From NCBI RefSeq assembly GCF_014653155.1, contig NZ_BNAF01000003.1, positions 124,001-188,000 of the forward strand: a DNA stretch of 64,000 bases. Reading direction: 5' to 3'. This stretch comes from Sphingobacterium griseoflavum. Lineage in GTDB: Bacteria > Bacteroidota > Bacteroidia > Sphingobacteriales > Sphingobacteriaceae. A program made the translations under genes and the position numbers. Shown here in pieces: positions 25,383 through 34,793 of this stretch. Below the pieces are notes generated by a model that ran no database searches, was not told the origin of the DNA, and saw only the letters and a program-made list of their open reading frames with translations. Position 1 is the stretch's first letter, and every line of letters starts with the position of its first letter.

Positions 25383-25483
25383 CCAATAGGGCGAGCCTCA
25401 GTGCTTTACAAGTGGTACCGTCAAGAACCTCCACAACAAAAGTTATGGCTCCCTAAAGACTAACATGAGACTCGCCCTACTGG
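25383..25483. mobile_element. MITE-like element with 18-bp terminal inverted repeats
   Basis: CCAATAGGGCGAGCCTCA (25383-25400) and TGAGACTCGCCCTACTGG (25466-25483) are inverted copies with two mismatches, enclosing 65 nt without an ORF. The size and structure fit a small non-autonomous element or the two ends of a collapsed insertion sequence. No target-site duplication was established and no second copy is present in the window. Confidence 0.5.
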
Positions 25484-25680
25484 ACCATGTACAAAGATAC
25501 AGAATCCAATAGATAGCGAGTTCACGATCGACTCATAGGGAAAATTTGACGGTTTTCTTGTATGAGTGACATCGTTCAAGTAATGACATCAAAACCATTA
25601 CTATGCATTCGCTAATGTAACTGAAACAAAGATAGCAATAAAAACAAACTCGTGGCAATAAAACCACAAAATATTTTTTT

Positions 25681-25908
25681 ATGATTGGTAAATATGCTGG
25701 TGTATACGCCAGAATCGGTAAAAACGTTAGGAACCGACGGAGAGCATTAAATCTCACGCAGGATCAATTATCAAAGAGGACATCCAAAATTGATCGAGCG
25801 AAAATCAGTGACATCGAGAATGCAAAAGAAGATTTTATGTTTTCTACTTTACTGGAGCTTGCGCATGCGCTTGAAGCCGATGTGGAGGACTTAACGAAGG
25901 CTTCTTAA
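25681..25908 (+). CDS. Small XRE-family helix-turn-helix regulator
   Basis: A 75-residue protein that is almost entirely a Cro/CI-type domain: IGKNVRNRRRALNLTQDQLSKRT, the recognition helix region KIDRAKISDIENAKE, and FSTLLELAHALEADVEDL. It has no effector domain. No obvious partner or operator is present, and it follows a long decayed region, so it may be left from a mobile element or a restriction-modification (C-protein-like) locus. Confidence 0.8.
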   Translation: MIGKYAGVYARIGKNVRNRRRALNLTQDQLSKRTSKIDRAKISDIENAKEDFMFSTLLELAHALEADVEDLTKAS

Positions 25909-26177
25909 AAGTTTAAGCATCCTTAAAGCCTACAGATAGAACGTAGATAAAGGTGTACGTGTAAATCATGCGAAATTTTATCATAAGCGAGCTGGCAGTC
26001 ATTTTTGTTAATGCAAGCAATTTTACTCTTCGTGCCATCACGACATAATATTGCTCTTCAATTTGCGCGAAGGCAATCAAAAAATTTGCTTGTGAAGGTT
26101 CATCGGCGGGCTCCCCAACCTCCCTGAAGTCGCTCTTTCATCTTTTTTCGCTATTTTACGTAAAAAGTCGGGATATT

Positions 26178-26987
26178 ATGAAAACCTATGTATGGATTGT
26201 TTTGTATCTATTAACTATTACCGCTGATGGCTATTCACAAATAGACACGTTAATCAGGATCAATTCTTGCAATCTCCATTTCAAAGTAAACGCCGGTGCC
26301 GGTAAACCAATATTATTCGAATCTGGAGGAGGGTTAGACCATAGGCAGTGGGATTCCATCGCAAATATCTTGCACGAAAATCTTCATGCTACCACTATTA
26401 TTTACGATCGACAGGGCTTCGGAAAGAGCGAAATTGATACCGTTCGATATAATATCTTAACAGAGGTTCAAGGATTGGAAGACGCCATTGAGCAACTGGG
26501 GTATGATCAATCTGATATGCTTTTAGTTAGCCATTCTTTGGGAGCATTTTATTCGAGGCTCTATGCACATAGAAATCCAGCGTCCGTGAAAGGTATTATT
26601 ATGTTTGATCCGCGCATACCGACAACAGACGATGTCAAATTTGCGAAGGATATAGCCAAAAGCTTGGTTCGCGATGCATTCGGGCCAGAAGATATCGCTT
26701 GGTATTATCTACTCTATAGGATGGCGTGGAACAGTAATTTCTTAATAAACAAACCAGTTCCAGCATCTATACCGATATTGAACATCATGGCTGCATATGG
26801 CCCATTTGATACGGAGGAAGAGAATAATCGATTTAAATCTGCTCAAACGAATTTTGTCAATAGTAGAAAAAACGCAACATTACTATTGGCACAAGGTAGT
26901 TCCCATAATATACCGCAAGATATGCCCGATTACGTGATTGCAGAGGTAGCGAAATTTTATAGGCAATATCTAGGTTTTGATAAATAA
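26178..26987 (+). CDS. Exported alpha/beta hydrolase
   Basis: A 269-residue protein with a signal peptide (MKTYVWIVLYLLTITADGYSQ). The fold is indicated by PILFESGGGLDHRQWDSI (oxyanion region), IIYDRQGFGKSE, the nucleophile elbow VSHSLGAFYSRLYA (Ser in SHSLG; the usual first Gly is Ser), a likely acid around FDPRIP or later, and His in QGSSHNIPQDMP near the C-terminus. Substrate is unknown. Monocistronic. Confidence 0.8.
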   Translation: MKTYVWIVLYLLTITADGYSQIDTLIRINSCNLHFKVNAGAGKPILFESGGGLDHRQWDSIANILHENLHATTIIYDRQGFGKSEIDTVRYNILTEVQGLEDAIEQLGYDQSDMLLVSHSLGAFYSRLYAHRNPASVKGIIMFDPRIPTTDDVKFAKDIAKSLVRDAFGPEDIAWYYLLYRMAWNSNFLINKPVPASIPILNIMAAYGPFDTEEENNRFKSAQTNFVNSRKNATLLLAQGSSHNIPQDMPDYVIAEVAKFYRQYLGFDK

Positions 26988-27129
26988 CATCAGGCACCAC
27001 TTTCGACTATTACGATTGGTTAGCGCACCTTACTGCGTTTTGTTTTCTGCCATCCCTATTTCGGCGCACGACTACTGCACAAAACGCCAACATTACCGTG
27101 CGTTTTTTGAGACAACGTTAATTAGCCGA

Positions 27130-27624
27130 CTAAAATTGAATAGATAGTATTCTCTTACAGTCCAAATCAACGGCGTGAATTTCGATCATTTGCCCTTCAA
27201 CAAGCTTTGTGTAATCAATTTGCTTAAATATGAGCACGTTGTAGGTAGAAATTATAGGCGGCGTTAGGTCGGTATATACCACGTATCTCATCCCCATGTC
27301 GCTCAAAAATTCCTTTTCAATTTTTAAAATCCGTGTCTTGATTACATGTTTTCTTGTCAATTTCGAATCTTCGGCGGCTTTTCTATAAAATGGCAGTACG
27401 AACTTACCTATGAGGTAGTTTGACAAAACGAAGAAAGCAACCGCCAGGATATGTACTAGATCTAAGCCGCTTCGTACCATGGCGATCAAAGCAGAAATTC
27501 CATAGTACATGATTACAACGTAAAGTGGGCATATGAATACAAGACCGACCACTCTTAAAAGCATCAACCGGGATTTTATCCGCTGCCGTTCCTCAAATCC
27601 TAAAGGTAATGTCTCAATAGCCAT
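27130..27624 (-). CDS. Two-helix membrane protein of unknown function
   Basis: A 164-residue protein with two hydrophobic helices (about 23-48 and 55-80), followed by a soluble C-terminal region of about 80 residues with a beta-rich pattern (MRYVVYTDLTPPIISTYNVLIF). No family was recognised. It is divergent from the small membrane protein at 27696, so both promoters should lie in the short gap between them. Confidence 0.6.
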   Translation of the reverse strand: MAIETLPLGFEERQRIKSRLMLLRVVGLVFICPLYVVIMYYGISALIAMVRSGLDLVHILAVAFFVLSNYLIGKFVLPFYRKAAEDSKLTRKHVIKTRILKIEKEFLSDMGMRYVVYTDLTPPIISTYNVLIFKQIDYTKLVEGQMIEIHAVDLDCKRILSIQF

Positions 27625-27695
27625 GTCGTTAATATGTTCCGTGTATTCTCAACTCTTATTAATATATTAGTAACAAGCAACTTTTAGCTTATCAT

Positions 27696-28001
27696 ATGAA
27701 CAGAAAAAGTTTACTGCTATTGGCAGCCACCATGACAATTGTAAGTGGAAACGTATTTTATTTTGCATACTGGAACGATATTATGACTTATGGAGTCTAC
27801 TTCCTGTTGTTCGTCTTGACAGCGACCATAACCATTGCCTCGCTCTTCAAGGTACGAAAAAAAAATATTGTTTGGTGGCTTATACTGATTCCAAATATAT
27901 ACCTGATCTTAGCACAGATAGCATTTATAACCCTATTTCTTCTTCTTGGGGGACCTGAAGTGTTATTCGAGCGAATGCGCGGAGATCTTTTGAGGAAATA
28001 A
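27696..28001 (+). CDS. Small membrane protein (three helices)
   Basis: A 101-residue protein composed mainly of three hydrophobic helices (about 5-25, 32-50 and 58-88) with a basic loop VRKKN between the second and third and a charged tail ERMRGDLLRK. The hydrophobic pattern and signal-like start support a real gene. No family was recognised. Confidence 0.55.
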   Translation: MNRKSLLLLAATMTIVSGNVFYFAYWNDIMTYGVYFLLFVLTATITIASLFKVRKKNIVWWLILIPNIYLILAQIAFITLFLLLGGPEVLFERMRGDLLRK

Positions 28002-28123
28002 AATGGCTTATTTCGTGTTGTGCGATAGATCTTCCATTTATACTTGCTTTGTACCTGAATTTTTTCGGTCGTGAAGTACGGCACGAAAGAAATGCTGTGT
28101 TATCATCGGCAGTATTTTTATAA

Positions 28124-29251
28124 TCATTGTGTTTGTTTAGTAAGTCGTTCAAGCGCCTTTTGTAAAACAGGATCAAACATATTTACTATATCCCTTTTAG
28201 CATTCTCCACAACGATATCGACTGGCACACCCACTGCTTCGTAACCAATCATTTTGGATGAATAATACCTTTGATTTGATAAGGTAACTACCCATTTGTT
28301 GGGCAATTCAAAAGCATACATATCCGAAAATATTCCCGATGAGGGCTCTCCAATAATCGTCGTGGAAGGAAGTTCTTTACAAATCAACGTCAACACGTCC
28401 GCAGCGCTCGCGGTCTGGTCATTTGTTAAAATTATGAGCGGCTTTAAAAACGGGATCTTTCGAGCAGGTGTCAAATAAAACGATTTCAAATCGTTGAAAT
28501 CCTCGTAATCTCCTTTTCTAGACTGTTTGTAGTGCCCAATGCTCTTTTTCTTGACAAAATTATTTGCTATGGCATAGGCAAATTTGTCATTACCTCCCTC
28601 ATTCATACGGATATCCAAAATAATTGCCGCTTTATTTTCAAACTTATCTATGATCTGAGCGAAATAGCTCGAGGCGATTTTTGCATCCTTTTTTGGATTA
28701 TTCTCTGTCTCAACGGTCACATAGCATCGTAGAGAACGAATATATCCATACGCTGCTGTTTCACTAATGTAGAAAAGAGGCGTATTATTTTCCGATGGAC
28801 CAATCTTGGTAAGTTCTGAAAAATTTAGATTTTTTAGCGTGGTATCAACGGTGCTCCAAAACTGAGCTTGGGATGTAGAATCTGGAAATTCATCCAAAAA
28901 TCTTGAAGGCTTTTCCACGGTAAACTCTTTTTCATTAGTGTATATATTGATGTGTTCGTCCTGAAATGGTTTGACCATGCCAGATAGTATGTTAAACAAA
29001 CTATCATCTGTGGTGCTTGAATTAATCCTTTCTCTGTACGTATCGTATGCATGTTTCCAATCGATATTTCTGAGATTGAAAAAAGCATAATTATCCTCAA
29101 AAGTTTTCCAAAAAACCTCAAACGTCTTTTCAGGGAGGGAAAGCCCTTTTTCCGTAATCGTGGAAGGTCTATTCAACTGTCCAAAAATTGGAATGGAATG
29201 AATGAAAAATAGGCTTACAGTAAGGAAAAAATAAAGTTTCTGCTGTTTCAT
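28124..29251 (-). CDS. S41-family (C-terminal processing) peptidase
   Basis: A 375-residue exported protein (signal around SLFFIHSIPIFGQ). The tail-specific protease fold is visible: FEVFWKTFEDNYAFFNLRNIDW (residues about 43-64), KAAIILDIRMNEGGNDKFAYAIANNF, and the nucleophile segment ILTNDQTASAADVLTL with Ser in TASAAD, followed by GEPSSG. No PDZ domain is obvious. Likely a periplasmic serine peptidase. A second, longer S41 protein lies on the same strand at 30122, with a TraB-like fragment between them. Confidence 0.85.
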   Translation of the reverse strand: MKQQKLYFFLTVSLFFIHSIPIFGQLNRPSTITEKGLSLPEKTFEVFWKTFEDNYAFFNLRNIDWKHAYDTYRERINSSTTDDSLFNILSGMVKPFQDEHINIYTNEKEFTVEKPSRFLDEFPDSTSQAQFWSTVDTTLKNLNFSELTKIGPSENNTPLFYISETAAYGYIRSLRCYVTVETENNPKKDAKIASSYFAQIIDKFENKAAIILDIRMNEGGNDKFAYAIANNFVKKKSIGHYKQSRKGDYEDFNDLKSFYLTPARKIPFLKPLIILTNDQTASAADVLTLICKELPSTTIIGEPSSGIFSDMYAFELPNKWVVTLSNQRYYSSKMIGYEAVGVPVDIVVENAKRDIVNMFDPVLQKALERLTKQTQ

Positions 29252-29394
29252 GAAAACATGGTGTAAAGTGACGGCAAACGTTACCGACTAGTTTTTAAAT
29301 TTGTCGGCTTGGATCTGTCCGCTCCATCTAGCGCTAATTTATTGGTAAAAAGCTCGGATATCCAGATTGACACGATCTAAATTGTGTAATTCTT

Positions 29395-29919
29395 TTATGA
29401 GGTAGTACCTGTTCGGGTGTTATTAAAATTCTCTGGAGACAGCGATGCAATACTTATCAAGTCGGAAGTTATACGTTGGAATGATTCATAAATGCTCGCT
29501 TCCTCTCGTGTCAGCATGTGCGTCTTAAACAAACTGTCTATCAATTGTACCGCGAGATTGTCAGTAGGCACCATTCCTTTTTCCTTACGGTACTGATTTC
29601 TCCCTTCAAAATCAAAGGGGAATCGTAACGTTTTTGGATATTTGGCTACATAGCGATTACTTGCTATAATCTCATTTCCCTTTAGCTTTTCAGAAGATGT
29701 CTCATAGGCTTTCATCCCCTCGCTATCGACTTCATGCAAGATTATGTCGGGTTTTATCCTGTCGATAATTTCGAACAGAATCTGAGGATTGTAATTAGGA
29801 ACACTATCGTGTATATTTCCAACAATATAGATTTCAGATTTCTTTTGAGCAAATCCTATGTAGAATACCAAGGAAAAAAGTAATAGCGCTAGCGATGTTT
29901 TAGTAGACATTTTGAACAT
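29395..29919 (-). CDS. TraB/GumN-like exported protein, apparently truncated
   Basis: A 174-residue protein (start at 29919, or 29910 at the fourth codon) with a signal peptide ending near FYIGFAQ. EIYIVGNIHDSVPNYNPQIL and IKPDIILHEVDSEG recall the N-terminal part of TraB/GumN-like proteins (a GxxH-type start and a later acidic cluster). Members are normally about 280-300 residues; here the frame stops soon after FNNTRTGTTS, so the C-terminal half is missing. It may be a pseudogene. Family call is moderate. Confidence 0.5.
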   Translation of the reverse strand: MFKMSTKTSLALLLFSLVFYIGFAQKKSEIYIVGNIHDSVPNYNPQILFEIIDRIKPDIILHEVDSEGMKAYETSSEKLKGNEIIASNRYVAKYPKTLRFPFDFEGRNQYRKEKGMVPTDNLAVQLIDSLFKTHMLTREEASIYESFQRITSDLISIASLSPENFNNTRTGTTS

Positions 29920-30121
29920 AAGTGTTGGAAGTGATCGTATCTGCTTACCGGTGACTGCACCGACTTACCTTTATAAAAACGCTTGAAGTCTCCCGCCTCA
30001 GGCCTTGTTTATGCTGTTGGAAATTATTTGTTCGTTTTTTAACACCCTCGCTAATCTTAAAAACGTATAGCTACTTTTCCAAACATTGATTTCATGCACA
30101 CGGCGTGCGGATTCTACTGAT

Positions 30122-31531
30122 CTATTTTTCATCTTCTGCTAAATATTTAATAGCGTAGTCCAATTGAGAGTCACTTTTTAAGGGATATAAAACGTCATGG
30201 AGATTTTGTCTTACAACAATATTTGGTTTTATTCCTATACCAACAAACTCCTCATCATTTGGTAATGTCACTTTCTTTGTACAAATCCAAGCTGTAGTAT
30301 TTCCTGGCAATTCGATTTGAAGAGGCTGTCCTGTACTTCCATTCGTAAAATCGCCTATTCTTTTAATGTTCTCCTGATCGTAGAGGTATATTAGAAAATC
30401 TTCAGCAGCAGAAGCTGTATAGCTGTTCGACAGAATCACGGTAGGTACTAAAAGTTTAACAGCTGAATGAGCAACCGTAGGTCTATAATCAAATGCATAG
30501 AACTTTGCTCCGATGTATGACTTATAATAGTTGACAGCTTCTTCTTTAGATAATCCCCATTCAGCCTTTCCATTAACTGTGTCTTGCGGCGTTAAAAATG
30601 AACCAATGGCGCGTTCCGAGGGGATTATATTTCTACTATAACTTTTAGCCCCATACAAGGATTCATTTTTATTAAAATATTTGGCAATATTCAATGCATG
30701 TTTTCCGCTTCCGCCGCCATTATTGCGAACGTCAATAATTATACTCCGAGCTTTCTGTAATTCCGAAAGTTTCGATTCAAAATTCTTTACGACCTCACCG
30801 TTTTCAAAAGAGCGAATAGCGATATAAGCTACGTCGTTTTCTAACCACTTAAATTCAAATACCTCACGCATAGATATTGGCCCTGAAGCCATCACACTCT
30901 CCTCTGTCTTTGCGTGAGTTAATTTAAGGTTTTTCATTTCGCCTTCAGGCGTCTTAAAATGAATACTGTATTGTTCTCCAGCTAATCCCGAAAGAAGGTT
31001 ATAAGCGGCTTTATTATTCAGATCAGTTTCTGTCGAAGTTGCGATAAACGGTTTTACAAACTTTCGCTGATATTCTTCTGTTGATAAGCCATTTACCTTG
31101 ATAACTTCACTGCCTATTGGGATATCTCTTTGTTTGCTCTCATTTACATCTACGACATACACTTTGCCGTGGACATTGCCTAAGCATATGCGGTACTCTC
31201 CAAAATTAGTTGTCATTATTTCATGCTGTATAGCATCGGGGAAATATACTTGAGTATGACCATCTTTTAAGATTGCACAAAGTTTTTGAAGTTCTCGGAA
31301 GTATTCGTAGTCGTTTTGTACCTTTTGCACGTTAGCAATAGCTTCTTTATATGCACTGTTCCATACCGACGGATTTATCTTGTACATGTATACGAAATTG
31401 TAATTTGCCTCACTCCAAAATTTGGATAAACCGTAAATCTTCTCTTCGAGTGACAAGGTGCTTTTTGTTTGGGAATAAGCGTTGCTTCCCGAAACTGCCA
31501 TAATTAATAAAATAAACAACGCAATTCTCAT
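30122..31531 (-). CDS. S41-family peptidase (longer type)
   Basis: A 469-residue exported serine peptidase (signal MRIALFILLIMAVSGSNAYS). The N-terminal cap (KIYGLSKFWSEANYNFVYM) is followed by a PDZ-like region (about 120-190, PIGSEVIKVNGLSTEEYQRKF) and the catalytic part: SIIIDVRNNGGGSGKHALNIA and VPTVILSNSYTASAAEDF, with Ser in TASAAE. Its C-terminus carries FTNGSTGQPLQIELPG, typical of these Bacteroidota members. It lies 32 nt downstream of the DUF4932-like gene and is probably co-transcribed with it. Confidence 0.88.
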   Translation of the reverse strand: MRIALFILLIMAVSGSNAYSQTKSTLSLEEKIYGLSKFWSEANYNFVYMYKINPSVWNSAYKEAIANVQKVQNDYEYFRELQKLCAILKDGHTQVYFPDAIQHEIMTTNFGEYRICLGNVHGKVYVVDVNESKQRDIPIGSEVIKVNGLSTEEYQRKFVKPFIATSTETDLNNKAAYNLLSGLAGEQYSIHFKTPEGEMKNLKLTHAKTEESVMASGPISMREVFEFKWLENDVAYIAIRSFENGEVVKNFESKLSELQKARSIIIDVRNNGGGSGKHALNIAKYFNKNESLYGAKSYSRNIIPSERAIGSFLTPQDTVNGKAEWGLSKEEAVNYYKSYIGAKFYAFDYRPTVAHSAVKLLVPTVILSNSYTASAAEDFLIYLYDQENIKRIGDFTNGSTGQPLQIELPGNTTAWICTKKVTLPNDEEFVGIGIKPNIVVRQNLHDVLYPLKSDSQLDYAIKYLAEDEK

Positions 31532-31563
31532 AGTCTTAGATTATATTTATCAGCGAATCCTGA

Positions 31564-32703
31564 CTATTGACTCTCGCACCAGTCCAATAGTGGTGTATAT
31601 AGATCTTCAATTTTTGCATATTCGCCACGCTCATACAGCTCTAGTAATTTCTGATTAAATGCCAATGCCTTTGGAAACCCTTTTAAAACCATCCTTTCAT
31701 TCACATGATTCACCATTTTTTGGAAAAGATCGTGATCGTCCTTTATTTTGTCATAAGAATACAGGATAAATAGTCCCCATGTTAGATATTCATCAAAAAC
31801 TTTCAAGGCATTTGGATAATGTTCAACCGTCTTATTACTACTGTCTACCCATTTTAAACGATCACTAAATATCAAATTCAATCGGTTTACATAGCGGTCG
31901 CTCACGGGGCCAACGTAGTTATGGTCAATTTCCGTAAAAATGACCCTTACATTCATGAATTTTCGATACATTTCACTCCACTCATTATTTCTATTAATGG
32001 TTGGTACAAAAAGTAGCATTTCTTTAAAACCGTCATCAGTAAATGTATGCGTCGCATTCATTCCAGCTATTAACGGGGATGTGAGTATGCGGTAACTATT
32101 TATTTTATAATCAAATCGGTTTTCTAACCACTCCTTTTGCTCGCTTACCGTAGCATAGCTCTCATACTCAGATTTTAATTTGTCGTAATACTGTTGGTTA
32201 TCATCGTAAAATTTTCGATAACTCGCTTTTGTCACGAACTCTTCTAAATCTTTAAGGTGTGTAATAATAGGATTAACAGTGATTTCATAATTACCTATTC
32301 CTTTGCCCGGAAAATTATAAACGTTGGTAGGGATTAGCTTATTATTATTGAACTTAAAGCCATATGCATTTGCTGATAGCAAGAAATAGTTCACGAGACT
32401 TTCTCGAAGTAACTTATCAAATTCTTTTACCACGCGCAGTTCTGCAAATGGTGAAAAGTGCGCTTGAACCCTATCATAATATCTGGATTCCTGTTTCACC
32501 ATAGTAGGATTCTCTTTTGCAAAATCTGTTAGTGACAGTATGATGTAGATAAGTTCTTGCGCTTCATTAATTTCTATAGTTGTTTTCCCATCATTTCGTT
32601 CCCTATACTCTTTATCAAAAACAACGTCCTTTTCTTGAGAAAACAGATGATTTGATAAAATTAAGAGTACTGCCGTGACCGTAATTTGTATTCGAATATT
32701 CAT
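31564..32703 (-). CDS. DUF4932-like exported protein with degenerate metal site
   Basis: A 379-residue protein with a signal peptide (VTAVLLILSNHLFSQ). The pattern of an N-terminal cap, LNYFLLS-like helices and a central FTEIDHNYVGPVSDRY block recalls DUF4932 proteins, in which an HExxH-like site (FHEFSHSYVxP) is expected. Here the first His is Thr (TExxH), so a zinc peptidase function is doubtful. It precedes the S41 peptidase by 32 nt. Family assignment rests on motif memory, not on a search. Confidence 0.5.
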   Translation of the reverse strand: MNIRIQITVTAVLLILSNHLFSQEKDVVFDKEYRERNDGKTTIEINEAQELIYIILSLTDFAKENPTMVKQESRYYDRVQAHFSPFAELRVVKEFDKLLRESLVNYFLLSANAYGFKFNNNKLIPTNVYNFPGKGIGNYEITVNPIITHLKDLEEFVTKASYRKFYDDNQQYYDKLKSEYESYATVSEQKEWLENRFDYKINSYRILTSPLIAGMNATHTFTDDGFKEMLLFVPTINRNNEWSEMYRKFMNVRVIFTEIDHNYVGPVSDRYVNRLNLIFSDRLKWVDSSNKTVEHYPNALKVFDEYLTWGLFILYSYDKIKDDHDLFQKMVNHVNERMVLKGFPKALAFNQKLLELYERGEYAKIEDLYTPLLDWCESQ

Positions 32704-33063
32704 AGGGGTAGGGTAAAGATAAGCTGCATGCTATGGATAGAATAGCAAACAAATATAAGATTTTGATAGCTATATATCATTGTGAAACTTCATGTTTCGT
32801 AGAATTTTTTCAAATTCATTCGTTTTTTTTTCGGGCATTCTTAACTTCCATAGTTTCGCTTGTACGTTCATATCTATTTATATTCTTGATATGATTTTTT
32901 CGAAACATTTTTCTATAAGAAAAAGAAAAAAACAGCTCAAATGTGGACAAAGTTGATGACTATATGTTGCAGTGTTAGGCTTTTGAACCCTAAAGGCATA
33001 TAGCATGTATATATCTCATTTTGCGAGATACAGATCCGTTTTAAATATCGATCATACGTAGCT
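32704..33063. other. A/T-rich intergenic region
   Basis: No gene. TATATTTG on the minus strand (32750-32757) fits the -7 consensus for the DUF4932-like gene, with a leader of about 40 nt; no matching TTG is seen upstream. The rest shows only A/T-rich sequence. Confidence 0.4.
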
Positions 33064-34017
33064 TCACGAATACATCAATCTTTTGGAGCCATTTCGCACG
33101 ATGTCTGATAGCTCCTCTTTCAAAACCTTTGGCGCTACGATATGTGCAATATCTATAAACCTTAGGAACCACCGTACAAATGCTGTGGGGTGGGCCGCGC
33201 ATTTAAAATACATCTTCACATGATTAGCCGTTATTTCCTCCTTATAAAAACCGTATGCATCTCGGTCGAACGCTAGAAAATGCGCATACAATTGATCGCA
33301 TTCAATAACGATCTCCACCGTCGGTACTTCAGCTAATGTAGCACGCAAGGTTTGTACAGACTGGTGTTTGCGGGTGAAGGGTATTGGGGTAATCTTTACC
33401 TGCTTGATTCGATCCAATCTAAAATTTCGATAGGCTAAACGCGTGAGACAAAATGCTAGTACATACCAAAAACCACGTTCAAAGAATATGCCTGCTGGTT
33501 CAATTTCTCGGGTTTGCTTGGTCCGATCTCCAACTTTTACATAGTCAATCTGTAGCACAGTTCTTTCTGAAACACTTTCCAATATCGTATTGATGATCGT
33601 TGGCAGATAGGAATTAGCCTTGGTATCAGGTATGATGTGCAGCTTATCTTCCAATTCGTCAAAAGCCACTTTCTGCTGATACCGAAAAGAACTTTTCACC
33701 TTCACGAGCAACGAATCAAACTGTTGCCGAATAAAATTTGTTTGATGTTGCTTCATCATCTTTTCGGCCACGAGCAGGCTAAGCATTTCCTCGTCTGTAA
33801 ATCTAGCGACTTGTACCCTGTAGCCTTCCAAAAGACCGAAAGAACCGTTATTGGATAAAATCGGAATGCCAACAAGCTCCAACGACTTGAGATCTCTGTA
33901 TATTGTTCTTTTGCTGGTACCAAAAATTTGCTGCAGCTCTTGGATAGATACCGAAGCCTTGGATTGTAGTAGAAAATATAATCGCAGGATGCGATCAAAA
34001 CGTTTGTATGTATCCAT
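33064..34017 (-). CDS. YafY-type HTH/WYL-domain transcriptional regulator
   Basis: About 317 residues from the ATG at 34017 (MDTYKRFDRILRLYFLLQSK); the frame extends to 34065, but the later ATG starts exactly at the conserved helix and clears the upstream stop. Residues about 5-60 are the DeoR-type helix-turn-helix (SIQELQQIFGTSKRTIYRDLKSLELVGIPI), and residues about 125-210 the WYL domain (VLQIDYV...IEPAGIFFERGFWYVLAFCLTR), with WYV in place of WYL. A C-terminal WCX-like part follows. It lies 11 nt after the YdeI-like gene on the same strand, so it may be in one unit with it. Confidence 0.88.
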   Translation of the reverse strand: MDTYKRFDRILRLYFLLQSKASVSIQELQQIFGTSKRTIYRDLKSLELVGIPILSNNGSFGLLEGYRVQVARFTDEEMLSLLVAEKMMKQHQTNFIRQQFDSLLVKVKSSFRYQQKVAFDELEDKLHIIPDTKANSYLPTIINTILESVSERTVLQIDYVKVGDRTKQTREIEPAGIFFERGFWYVLAFCLTRLAYRNFRLDRIKQVKITPIPFTRKHQSVQTLRATLAEVPTVEIVIECDQLYAHFLAFDRDAYGFYKEEITANHVKMYFKCAAHPTAFVRWFLRFIDIAHIVAPKVLKEELSDIVRNGSKRLMYS

Positions 34018-34028
34018 GGTTTCCTGTG

Positions 34029-34607
34029 TCAACTTCCTAATTTTTCCGGCACTGTTTTGGCGCACAACGACTGCACGATTTCGGCTATTCGTTTCGCGCG
34101 CGTGTTGGGTGTCTTCGCGCCGTGAATAAACAATAATATTCTTTTCTTTACAGAGTTACTCAAATTGTTGTAATAGGTATCAGCATGTTTTTCACGATGG
34201 ATGGCTTCTTCCAGATCGGCTGGAATAATCAGGGCTTCTACTTCATCCAGTGAATTCCACGATCCATTATCTTTCGCTAGTTGTACCACATCCAGACCAG
34301 CCTGAGCCATCATTTTACAGTCTATCAAAATCTGTACTTTTTCTTTATTGATTCTGGACCAAGCACTATTGGCTTTACGCTTACAAAAAAATTGGATGTA
34401 ACTTTCCTCATCGATCGCCTTTCGTCGGCCATCGATCCAGCCGAAGCACAGGGCTTCATCTACAGATTCCTGCCACGTGAGGTTGTGCTTTTGAGATTTC
34501 TTTTTGTAAAAAACTACCCATACCGAAGAAGTGGAAAGATGGTTTTTTAACAACCATGCTCTCCACGCCGCACGATCGGAAGGTGTATATTCTGGCGTAT
34601 GATTCAT
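34029..34607 (-). CDS. YdeI/OmpD-associated-family protein
   Basis: A 192-residue cytoplasmic protein. The family pattern is clear: RAWLLKNHLSTSSVWVVFYKKKS, LTWQESVDEALCFGWIDGRRKAID, then FFCKRKANSAWSRINKEKV and a C-terminal YNNLSNSVKKRILLFIHGAKTPNTRAKRI. YdeI-like proteins are named for a bacteriocin-tolerance phenotype in Salmonella, but their biochemical role is unknown. It is followed 11 nt later by the WYL regulator. Confidence 0.85.
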   Translation of the reverse strand: MNHTPEYTPSDRAAWRAWLLKNHLSTSSVWVVFYKKKSQKHNLTWQESVDEALCFGWIDGRRKAIDEESYIQFFCKRKANSAWSRINKEKVQILIDCKMMAQAGLDVVQLAKDNGSWNSLDEVEALIIPADLEEAIHREKHADTYYNNLSNSVKKRILLFIHGAKTPNTRAKRIAEIVQSLCAKTVPEKLGS

Positions 34608-34793
34608 ATCCGAGTATTATCGCATGTATTCCAGCACAAATCTAATCATATACATGCTATGAAGTAAACCGAACCTATAATCGCGCTAAATCGTAACGGG
34701 CTCGGCACGTTTGGATATCTAGCTATATTTACGGAGTGGCCCATCCATACCAATTCAACAGGCAGATATTCGGGATACCTGCCCATTGATTAA

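Larger units (their letters stand above)
24508..25680. other. Gene-poor region with remnants
   Basis: About 1.17 kb without an intact gene. It contains the tail of a decayed minus-strand gene (24719-24947) and a short element bounded by inverted repeats (25383-25483). The rest (24950-25380) shows scattered GC-rich patches and no coherent frame. The picture is a site of past insertions and deletions. Confidence 0.6.

Noticed and set aside
29978-30012. Fourth copy of the short RNA terminator
   Set aside because: The sequence (TTGAAGTCTCCCGCCTCAGG) resembles the hairpin, but lacks the promoter, RNA stretch and T-run.
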